DNA from: Lycorma delicatula | Lineage: Eukaryota > Arthropoda > Insecta > Hemiptera > Fulgoridae | NCBI RefSeq assembly: GCF_047948215.1 | Contig: NC_134455.1 | Span: 295,012,647 to 295,076,646 of the forward strand | Direction: 5' to 3' | DNA: 64,000 nt | Shown here: positions 46,601 to 58,600 of the stretch, in pieces | Numbering within the stretch: position 1 is the first letter of the stretch | Layout of the letters: the number at the start of each line of letters is the position of its first letter | Notes under the pieces: model-generated | The model's input: only the letters and a program-made list of their open reading frames with translations | Database searches by the model: none | Told to the model about the DNA's origin: nothing | Program-made: the position numbers and the translations under genes

Positions 46601-49600
46601 AATCTTCTGAATACTGCACAGCTGAAAGCAATGGAAAACTACAGCTGCTTTTTTTTCAAGAAAATGTAACTCTGCATTTTCATATAACAAAGATGAAGGC
46701 GCCTTCCTTGGTAAAATATTCTGGAGGTAAACTAGTCCCCCATTCAGATCTCTGGGTGGGGACTACTAAGGAAGGGGTCACCAGAAAATTAAAAAATAAA
46801 ATTCTATGAGTCAGTTTGGAATGTTAGAAGTATAAAAAAGGTTGGTAGGTTAGAAAATTTAAACAGGGAAATGGATAGAATAAATGTACATGTAGTAGGA
46901 ATTATCAAGGGTAGGCGGGAAGAGGAAAACGACTTTTGGTCAAGTGATTTTAGAATAATTAACACAGTTTCAAATAAAGGACAGGAAGGAGAAGTTTTGC
47001 AATGAACAAGAAGATAGGAAAGAGAGCACAGTATTTCAAAATGCATAACGACAAAATCATTGTAGTCAGGATTAAATCAAAATCTAAGCAGACAACGATT
47101 GTTAACATCTGTAAGCCTACAAGGGCCCATGATGATGATGAGGTAGAGTGTGTATACAAAGAAATTGATGAAGCAATTAAATACATAGAAGGGGATGAAA
47201 ATGTAAAATAATAGTTGGAGATTGGAACGCAAGCACTGGAAAAGGTAAGGAAAGAAATATTGTGGATAAATATGGGCTGGGCAAAAGGAATGAAAGAGGG
47301 GACCAACTTAAGAGCTTTGCACGATGTATAATTTAGTTATTGCCAACACCCAGTTTAAGAATCATTATAGAACAATATACACATGGAAAAAACCAGGTGG
47401 TACTGCAAGGTATCAGATAGATTATATCATGGTTAAGCAAAGATTTAGAAATCAAATTCTTCTCTCAACTCCCCTGGGCCGGACCGACTTGTTGGTATTA
47501 CGCCACCCAGGGGAGTGTCTTTTGGCTCTAATGGGCCTCCCCACCTACTGGCTGTACGTCCGGCATGGAAGGTCGGCCCACCGGTTCAGCTCTTTTGAGT
47601 GTTCCTTATTTAGATTTGCCCATTTCTGACACCACGCCATAACTGGTTTGTCATGGCATGGTGTCCGGTCTTTTCACTGATCTTCCTTTTCTAATATTCC
47701 TAACTAAAAGCCCCTGGAGTCCCCAGCGGCTCATTGGAACCGACACACCTCAGCATGTCGGCCCTCCCCGCTGAGGCTTTCCTCCCTACCCTAGTCTATA
47801 CTAATATCCTTGGCTTCTTTCATCAACATATTTCTGGGTTAGAATCTGCCTAACATAACCTGCTACTGTGTTCCAGTTATATTCACTGCTAGTCATAAAT
47901 TGCACTATATTGTCAGGTGTTAATCCATTGATGTTCTAATTAAATCTCAATACGGTCCACCTGTCACACATGAAAAAGTTGTGCTCCGCATCGTCAAGTT
48001 GGTCACAATACATACAGGTTGTTTCTTCTCTTCTGCCTATTTTATTTAAATAATAATTAAATACACCGTGTCCACAGAAAAATTGTGTCAAGTAATGGTC
48101 TATTTCACCGTATCCTCTTCTTACTTCTTACCCACGGTGTAATCTCAGGAATGAACCGCCTCGTCCATCGACCCACACCATCATTGGTCCATTTTTCTTG
48201 CCACAAAGTATTGATTTCCTCTTTGGCCTCTAGTTCTATTTTTCCCTTAGACCTCTCAACCCTGTATTTCGCGATGAGATTGATCGGCACCCCCGCAAGC
48301 ACACAGAGTGCTTAGTAGGACACCGTCCTATAAGCGGCCACCACGCTAAGTAGTATCCTCCTGTGTATTCTGACAAGTTTCTCCTTGTTACGTCCAATGT
48401 CTATCGCCTGATGCCATACAGGTACTGCATACATGAGTGAAGATATTATTGTTGATGCTAACAGTCTGCGCTTGGATGCCCTAGGGGCGTTCTGTGTTGA
48501 AATTATGATGTTGAGACCCCTCACCATATTTTCGGCCCTCTTACAGATGTTATCTATGTGTTCAGTGTATTTACCGTTTCTCTGGAGGGTGACACCCAAA
48601 TACTTCAGACTGTGAATCTCCTCAATGACATTACCATTGATAAATACAGCAATGGGGTCTTCTGCCCCATTGCTTCCCTTCTGCCTGTTATGGCAATACA
48701 CCGACACTTTTCATATGACAAACTCAGACCCTTAGAGTCCATCCACTCATATATAATGCGGGTGGCCGCGTTCACTCTTTCTTGTACCTGATCATCCGTT
48801 CTGCCCTCCACACGGACTGTGAGATCGTCCGCATAAGCCAGCAATTCCACTCCATCAGGGAAACTTTTAAGCAGGAGGTCGTCTATGACAAGCAACCATA
48901 GCAGCAGTCCCAGGACTGATCCTTGCGGCACCCCATAGTGCATCTCGAAATGTATCCTTCCCTCCCGGGCCACGAAGCTACATTTTCTATCTGAAAGATA
49001 ATCCTCAATTTGTCTACGTATATAAGGGCTCAGCTCCTTTGAGGTCATCGCACTATTTATATGTCTCAAGCTAACTGATCCGAAGGCATTCCTTATATCA
49101 AGTGAGATTATCAACGGTATGCGTCTAGTATGCCAAGTTCCTCTTTTGACCTCGTTGGCCCAGTTCAAAATTCTACCGATGACCTGCACCGTGGACCGCC
49201 CCCGCCAAAAACCATATTGGTTTGCACTGATCCCGACTCCCTGTTGAAATTCCTGTATAATTCTGCTCGCTAGCATCTTCTCTACAAGTTTAGCCACGGT
49301 ATTTAGCAGACTCAACGGCCTATAAGTGGCGTCCTCAGCCGTAGGTGCACCTTTAGGAAGGAAGACCACTCTGGCCTCCTTCCAACATGCAGGGAAAAAC
49401 TTCCTCTCTAAACCATAACTAGCGATCTCTAATAACTCCCAGGGAGTCTTCCTGATCAAACCCTTTATTACCGCTGCAGGGATCCTATCCGGCCCGGGGC
49501 TTTCCTTTAATGCCAGACTTTTGGCTGCCAGTTGTAATTCATCAATGGTAAACCTCCTGCCCTCACAGGGTGTGGGTCCACTGTCTTCAGCCATCGTTCT

Positions 49601-52600
49601 GGGGAACAAATTCGCCACCTGTATCTCTGAGTTTGCCCAGTCCAGCAGCACAGGCAATCGTCTTCCGAATCTCTTCGTCACTATGCGATAAACTTGACCC
49701 CATGGGTCAATGTCTAGCTTTTTACAGAGATTGCTCCAACATTCTCTTTTCTTCTTTTTAATGGCTTTATTCAGGGCCCTTCTCGTTTCAGTATACATTC
49801 TTGCTGCATGCTGATATTCCTCTCTACCGTTTCTAAGTAATCTCTGTCTGTTTCCTTCTCCTTACGGACTGGAGTTCTTGTCTCAATTTACCAATCTCGG
49901 CTGTCCACCAATATACATTTCGTCTCCTTGCAGTATTATTTGCCATCCTGTCTATCTCTTGCATAACTATATTCGATAAAGCTTCAGGGGTCTGTTGTTG
50001 CCTGTCCCTTAACCTATCGGCTATTACTTCTATTTGATCGGCTGTGAAATTCAGTGGGCGGGGATACTCCACTCGCTGGAGATTTGCGTCTATCAGGTCT
50101 AGTCTCGTTGCACGATGATCACTGGCAATCTCATCAAGGAGGACCATCCAATTGTATTGTTCTCCTCTCCATCTGTTATCCAGGATGGTCAAATCTAAGA
50201 CCGACTGGTGGCCTCTGGTGACGTATGTAGGGGTGCCATCAACACAGCGACACCCAGTTATTTTCAGCAGATCTGCCAGAATTTGCCCTCTCCTATTCAC
50301 CATTTTTTATTTTATTCACCAGCATTCACCATTTTACTATTGAAGTCTCCCAGCATGACTAATTTCTTCGGCGAATTAATTATTACACCCTGCAAGATGT
50401 CAATAAAGCGAGTGAATTCAGCTAAGTCTATATTTGGTGACACGAACACCCCCACTATCATGACAGACTCGTTCTCCAGAGCAACAACACCCCTACCCCT
50501 GAACCTGAGCCTCCAGTGAATACTGCTACTAGCAACCATTATGGCAACATCTCCCTCCGTATTAGTTATCCAACTAGATTTAGCGGCTTCGTATCTGTTA
50601 GGCTCAGCAACTGCGAGAAGGTCGATCTCTTTCTCAGCTACTACTCGTGCGACCAAATCATGTGCAAGAAGACTCCTGTTTACATTTGCAAATAATGTCT
50701 TATACATGCTGATCTTTCTTACATAGCCATGCCCCAGTCCTGTGATCTTTGCTACCGCAATCAAGACACCACTTTGGTTCTTGGCAGTCTACAATCTTCT
50801 GGCTTCGACCTCCACAATTGAAACAGAGTTCCAACCTATCCGGGCCCTTACAGTCTTGCCTCCTGTGCCCGGTTCCCCAGCATCGATAGCACCTTTCCTC
50901 ATCCTCGCGTATGTAGGCTCTACAACTTATCCACCCTATCCTCAGCCTTTGTTCGACTAACTTACATGCAGCTCTGCAAGAGGTGATAACCAACACATTT
51001 CTAGTCTCGCCAAAACCCTTTCTGATTGACGATATCTTAAAATCTTCATTAGGGCCAATCCTATTGGCTATTGCGGCCATCACCCCCTGTTCAGCAGTAT
51101 CCATCTCCACAACCCTGATGTGTACTACTGCTCTCCTACTAGCTCTGCTCTTAAGATCCACAAGCAGATCAGCCGCCTTGTCCCTAAGTAAAGTGGTAAA
51201 GTTCTCTGCATTCTTTACGCCCTCGATCCTAACATGTAGCTCCTCATTGCAGCCCTTACGCAATGATATGACATTATTGGCCTCCTCGCTCGACACCGCT
51301 CCCTTCATCGACCTAAGGAAGAAATCAACTTGTGGACTGCAAAGACCCTGAAGTAGACTATGATAGCGACCATAATTTAGTGATAATGAAATGTAGATTG
51401 GGGTTTAAAAACCTGAAGAAAAGGTGTTAGATGAATCGGTAGAATTTAGAGAAGCTTGAGGAAGAGGATGTAAAGAAGATTTTCGAGGAGGACATCACAA
51501 GAGGTCTGAATAAAAAGATATGGTAGAAAATGTAGAAGAATGGGAGAATGTTAAAAAGGAAATTCTTAAGTAGGAAGAAGTGAACTTAGGCGGAACAAAG
51601 AGAATTGGTAGAAAACCTTGGATGTCATAGGATATATTGCAGCTGATGGATGAACGTAGAAAATACAAGAATGCTAGTGATGAAGAAAGTAAAAGGAACT
51701 ATTGACAATTAAGAAATACTATAAACAGGAAGTGCAAACTAGCAAAAGAAGAATGGATTAAAGAAAAGTGTTCAGAAGTGGTAAGTGAAATGAACATTGG
51801 TAAAATAGACAGAATATACAGAAAAGTTAAGGAAAATTTTGTAGTACATAAATTAAAATCTAATAATGTGTTAAACATAGATGGTACACCAATTTATAAT
51901 ACAAAAGGAAAGGTCGATAGGTAGACGGAATATATTGAAGCTATATGGAGGAAATGAATTAGAAAATGGAGTTATAGGTGAAGAAGAGGAAGTTGAAGAG
52001 AATGAAAGGGGAGAAACAATATTAAGATCTGAGTTTAACACAGCATTAAAAGATATGAATGGCAAAAAGGCTCGTGGAATAGATGGAATACCTACAGAAT
52101 TACTGCACAGTGCAGGTGAGGAAGTGACAGATAGATTATACAAACTGGTGTGTAATATTTACGAAAAAGGGGAAGTTGAGTCAGACTTCAAAACGAGTAT
52201 TATAGTCATGACACCAATGAAAGCAGGAGCCGATAAATTTGAGAATACAGAACAATTAGCTTAACTAGTCATGCATCAAAAATCTTAACTAGAATTCTGT
52301 ACAGAAGAATTGAGAAGAGAGTGAAAGAAGTGTTAGGAGAAGATCAATTTGTTTTCAGGAAAAGTATAGGGTCGAGGGAAACAATTGTAGCGCTCAGATT
52401 AAAGAAAAACAAACCAATGTACTTGGCATTTATAGACCTAGAAAAGTGATTCGATAACGTAGAGTGGAATAAAATATTCAGCATTTTAAAAAAATTAAGG
52501 TTCAAATAAAGTGATAGAACAATTGCTAACATTTACAGGAACCAACCATCAATAGCAATAATTGAAGAACATAAGAAAGAAGCCGTAACAAAAAAGGGAG

Positions 52601-55600
52601 TCTAACAAGGATGATCCCTATCCCCATTACTTTTTAATCTTTACATATGACTAGCACATAGAATCTTTACATAGATATATAATCTTATAGATATGTAGAT
52701 CTTGTATCTTTTAGATATGTAATCTTTACATAGAACTAATGATGTTAAAGAACAATTTAGATGTGGAGTAACAGTAAAAAGTGAAGAGATAAAGATACTG
52801 TGATTTGCTGATGATATAGTAATTCTAGCAGAGTAAACAAATTTAGAAGAAATGACATGTATGAAGTTCTACGCAAGAACTACCGCATGAAAATAAACAG
52901 AAACAACGAAAGTAGTGAAATGTAGTAGAAATAATGTAGATGGACCACTGAATGTAAAAATAGGAAGAAAAAAGGTTATGGAGGTAGAAGAATTTTGTTA
53001 TTTGGGAAGTAGAATTACTAATGATGGATGAAGCAGGAGTGATATAAAATGCCAAATAGGACAGAAAAAACAAGCCTTCAGTTAGAAATATAATTTGCTT
53101 ATATCAAAAATTAATTTTAACATAAGGAAAAATTTTTGAAAGTATATTTTTGGAGCGTAGTACCTGAGAACAGAAGATTAGAAGCTTTTGAAATGTGATG
53201 CTGTAGGAGTATGTTAAAAATCAGATGGGTGGATAAAGTGACAAATGAAGAAAGAGGTGTTGCAGAAAATTGATGAAGAAAGAAGAATTTGGAAAAATAT
53301 AGTTAAAAGAAGAGACAGACTTACAGGCCACATATTAAGGCATCCTGGAATAGTCGCTTTGATATTGCAGGGACAGGTAGAAGGAAAAAATTGTGCAGGC
53401 AGGCAATATTTGGAATATGTAAAACAAATTGTTAGGGATGCAGGATGTAGGGGGTATACTGAAATGAAACGACTAGCACCAGATAGGGAATCTTGGAGAG
53501 TTACATCAAACCAGTCAAATAACTGAAGACAAAAAAAAATAATGTAAGATAAACATAATTATACATCTAATGAAGAAAAAACCCTGGAAATGGGAGCATT
53601 TCATTCTTGTTCCCTCTAAATCAAACTTCTGTGTGAATATTATAGCATATGCCAGATTTTCTATTTATATATTCTCTTTTTTTAAATGTAAATTTATTTT
53701 ATAAAAAATATATCTACTAAAGAAGCTTATTTGACTTAAGAAAAAAAAATCTGAAATTTTTATTATCTTTTGTGGTATTATTAAACTAATCGGAAGGTTC
53801 CAGGACTGGATTTAGATGAATCAATCTACAAAAAACTATTATAATTTTATCAGTTTGTTTAATAAAAGTTGAAAGAGGGAGTATGGTAAGTGGGTTTCTA
53901 ATAAATAATAGTTTAAAAAACCGAACTGAATGAATATACAGTTGAACATTGTATGTATAAAGTAGTTATTTCACTCCCAAATATGGTATGGATAAAGATA
54001 ACAAAAATTTTATACTTATTTTAAAAGATAATTAGGAAGAAATTTTATATTTAATTCTGCAGAAAGCAAACAAGTAACATTTTGGCATTCAGTAAAACTG
54101 GAGATTATGACTATGCAACACATATCTGTCTTAGGCTTTAACTAAAATTAGCAAACTTTTGGCACTTACAACAAGCCACTTCCTTCCACACCTAGCAAAA
54201 GTAGGTAGTTTATTTGCAGCAGGAGGTTTAACAAGAGCTGTTGTACGGGCTCCTGTAGATGCAGAAGCTTTGAATAGAGCTGGACCAGACCTAAGTCCAG
54301 GGTTTTTATGTGTTTGCATTACAGCAGTAATCTTCTTCAAATCTGATATGAAATTAAACCAAACAATAAGTTTTATAAATAATAATAACAATTCTCCAAA
54401 ACAAGCAACAGATTAGATTTAATAGTTATTTACGTAAGATACCTGATTATTGTTTTCGTTAAAAAAAAAAAAAAAATAAATAAACATTTTGAACCAAGTA
54501 CTTCATAATAAATTGGTTATTCAGCTAAACTTAAAAGTAATGGTTTAAAATTAAGTTTTATTTTACATGTGCATTTAAATATCAGACGTGGTAAAGTATG
54601 CACTATGAGACTGATTTTTTATTTAATTTCAGTAATCATAACTGAAAAATCGTAACTCGTAGAACTGCAAACATAACATTGGATTTTTTCACACCAAACT
54701 TTTCCATAATTTACCCTTCCTTATTCCAGTTTCTTCTGGATTACTAAAACTACTTATGCAGAAATATACTGACTAATCTTCACTTGTCCATTTTTTTTTT
54801 TAACTTTTATTACTGAGGCTATGGCCTACATATGAATAAAAGACGTATAAGAAAAAATCTTGTTGAACTTGTTTTTACTTAAGTAATAATAAATTTAAGT
54901 TTCAAATTATTATATTGATCAAAACTTGGATCGGTGATGACATTGAATGTAATTTCAGTTTAGAAGGTTATAACACAGCCATTAAAAATAATAAAGTCAC
55001 AAAGGATGATGGTATATGTTTATTTAAAAATAAAAATGTTAAACACAAGATAATGAAAAATAGAGTTAGAAAATGCAAATTCAGTTAGCATTAATTTTAG
55101 AATTGATAATGGGAACCATAAACTGATTGCTGTTTATAGATTGCCTTCCCAGAACATACATTCTTCTTGCCTGATTAGCTTAGATGCTTATCTACAAAAT
55201 ATAAAGACGGATGATAACATAATTTTAATAGGAGATACAAATTTGAATATTCTTGAGAATAATAGCCTGATAAATGAATTTCTTAGTATTATGCAACTAT
55301 ATAGATTTAAGTCATATATAAACAAACCTATACAATTACAAAACAGTCTTGATGATGAAAATGCAGTCAACTAGCTACATCGACTGTATTTTCTTTAAGA
55401 GTGGTTCTGTTGGGCAAAGTGATGTGATGGGGGTGTTCCTGAGGACTGCTCTTACTGACCATTACTGTACTTCATTTCATATGAAACTTACAAACTTTGT
55501 AAAAGATAAGAAAACAGTTGATAAATATTATTAATAAAATAAATTATGATGAAGTTAAATCTAGTTTAGATAAAAGAGATTGGAATGACATGCAATACTG

Positions 55601-58600
55601 ACACTATAGATACATCAGTAATGAATTTTATTAATAAACTTACTAATTAAATAAACATTAATGTAAAAAATATAACATAAAAATAAACCACGAGGACCAA
55701 AAAGTAAACCAATGGATCACTCTGAGCATGGTAGCTGCAATGAGAGAAAGAAATAAAATGCACTGTAAATTATTAAAATAACTTGTTAATACAATACTAA
55801 AAGATTATTATAATTAATATAGAAACACAATAAACGATATAATAAAGAAGGCAAAAATTCATCATTTTAATATAATTTCCAACTACATAAAAACAATATT
55901 AAGAAAACATGGGAATGTATTAATGAAATAGTAAATATGAAAAAAATAAACTACAGAACTGAAAACTGAATCTACTAAATTACATAAATACGTTACAAGT
56001 ATAGAAGAAAATTATGCAAATGCGATACTAAAAAATACAAATAACTTAAATCTACCTCTTTCAATTACCCCACCATCTATTAATAGCCTGTTTTTTAACC
56101 CAACAAATATTACTGAAATATTAAATATAATAAAATATTTAAAAAATACTCACCACCTGAAACTGATAGCTTTAATGCTTCTTGCCTGAAATAAGTAACT
56201 ACATAGAAAACTACTTGAACACAATAAATAGATGCTTTATTGAAGGATATTTCCCTACTAAATTTAAAATAACCAAAATAATTGCAATACATAAATTAGG
56301 GGATAAAAACAAACTGGAAAATTAGAGACCAATAAGTCTGTTAAGTAACTTTTCTAAAGCAACTGAAAAAATATTAATATACAGAATATTAGTTTCTTGA
56401 TAAAAATAATTTTATACATAAAAATCAGCATGGCTTTCATTCTGGAAATTCAACAAAACATGTAGCTTTGCATTTAACTACAATAATTAACAATTTCAAT
56501 AAAAACAATAACACTATAGCTCACAATTCCTTACAAAATTTTAACACAAAACCTGAATAACTGTGGTATACGAGGACCAGTAAAAGAACTGTTTGAAAAA
56601 CTACCATAAGGGTAGAACTCAAATTCTGACTTTAAATAATGTCAGTGATAACAGAAAATCCACAAACTTCGAACTACTACAAGGCACTGTTCTCTTGCCA
56701 ATACTTTTTCTAATACATCTCAACAATCTTTTAAAACTGAACCATATCTTTCACTGATGACACAATTTTGGTTTTTTTGGGCGACAAGTGAGATGAAGTA
56801 TATGAGTGCTATCCGTGGATTACTTATGGTAAAATCTTGGTTTGAAAGCCATATTATTATGCTCAACCTAAATAAGACAAAATATATGTAAAATATATTT
56901 TGTATTCTCGCATACTTAAATTGCCAAACTGCTTGTGAATTTCAACTGAAACTACATACATGTTCAGTAAATAATAGCGAATTGATAAATAGTAACTGTC
57001 ATCAGTTAATAGATGAAGTCAAGTCAATAAAATATCTCAGAATAATACTGTACGATCACATGTAATGGAATGTCTGTGTACAGTATTTATCATCAAGACT
57101 AAACCTTGTACATATTTTTTTACGAAATAAACAAGATTGAAGATCTTGAAATAATAAGAATTATATATTGTGCACTATAATAATAGTCTAGAAAAGTGGT
57201 CGGCAAACCACAGCTCATGAGCGGCATGCGGCTCTTTGACTCCGGCTCTTCCACGAAATGTTTAGTGCAGGCACGAAATATTATTTATTAACTTGCCTTG
57301 TAAGAGACGAGTAAACATTTTTGAAACGCAAGCCTATAGAAAATATGTACATTTTTAGAAAGCGACAAACGGATAGTCGCTCACAAACATGTGTATCATT
57401 ATCTCCGTCGAATTGCTGCGCGCCGAAATGTATTTTAACTATTTGTAGTTACAATACTTTTCGGCGGGCAGCAATTCGACAAACAAAGCAGCATAGGTAC
57501 AAAATGTTTTTTTCTGAATTTATTGTTTTAATATTATTCGGTCGGTCAGGCGACGACGGCATGGGGGAGGGCGCATGCGATTCTTGCATGAGTTGTGCAA
57601 GCGAGCCCAGTCAGCACTCAGCCAGCAGTCTTACAGCCCAGTAATTAAATTATAATCCGTAAATCTTTCGAGTGACATAAAAGCGTATATATTTTAAATT
57701 CATAAAATTATATATATTAGTAGTTGTACATATGTTAATCATCTTTTTAATACAGTTATATGTATTTTTCCATCTACAGATTCTGCAGGTATTTAACGAT
57801 CTTTCTTTACTTTTGTTATATTTGTGTCTAATGCTTTATTTTTACTCAAAATGCAACATCTTTTTAGGTGCCCAGCCCGGCTACTAAGAAAAAGCAAAGA
57901 AAAACAGAAGATGAACCCGTGAATTCAAAGTGGGGTGGACAGAAAACTTTGCGTTTATCCAAAACTTAAATGGTCTTCCGACCTCTCTTATTTGTCAAGA
58001 AAAAAATGGCACGTAACAAAAAATCTAATTTAGAAAGACACTTTACGCCTAAACACATACCATTTAGTACCAAATATCCGGTTGGTGATGCAAGGAAGAA
58101 AGCACTCAAGAAACTCCAGAGGAGACAAGAAAGGTCAGCTTTGGTTTTTAATCACTGGGTGCAATCTTCTAACAATGTTAGTATGGCAAGTTTTGTAGTT
58201 AGTCAGGAGATTGCTCACAGAGGAAAGCCACATACGGATGGGGACTATATAAAAAGTTGTTTTATAAGTGCATCCGAAGAGGTTTTTAGAGATTTTAAGA
58301 ATAAAGCAGACATTTTTTTAAAAATGCGAGAGATACCTTTGTCTGCTAAAACAGTGAAAGATAGAACAAAAAAATTGTCTGCAAACATAACAAACCAAAA
58401 ATTGAAGATCTCAAATTGGCCTCAACTCTATCAATAGCAGTTGACGAGTTTTGTGATATAGATGACACAGTGCAAGTTTCTCTTTATGTGAGATTTATCT
58501 CCACAGGCCCTAAAGAGGAACTTTTGGGAGTATTGCCACTCAAAGGACAAACACGTGGAGTAGATATAGCAAATGTTGTAATTGAGTGCTTCGAAAAACA

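Larger units (their letters stand above)
47456..51319 (-). mobile_element. R1-clade LINE nested inside the RTE copy
   Basis: The element is 3,864 bases long in minus orientation, flanked by AGAAATCAA at 47447-47455 and 51320-51328. It holds most of ORF1, ORF2 and a GC-rich 3' UTR (about 47456-47800). The 5' end falls inside ORF1, so the copy is slightly 5' truncated. Its base composition is far less AT-rich than the host DNA. ORF1 and ORF2 overlap by about 65 bases in different frames, as usual for R1-clade elements. Confidence 0.92.

Noticed and set aside
50152..51351. Plus-strand frames of up to 122 codons
   Set aside because: They are antisense to the R1-like ORF1 and ORF2; the rich open frames reflect higher GC content.
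57321..57644. 107-codon plus-strand frame in the hAT left part
   Set aside because: It crosses the subterminal hairpin and GC-rich leader, has no recognisable domain and precedes the true transposase.
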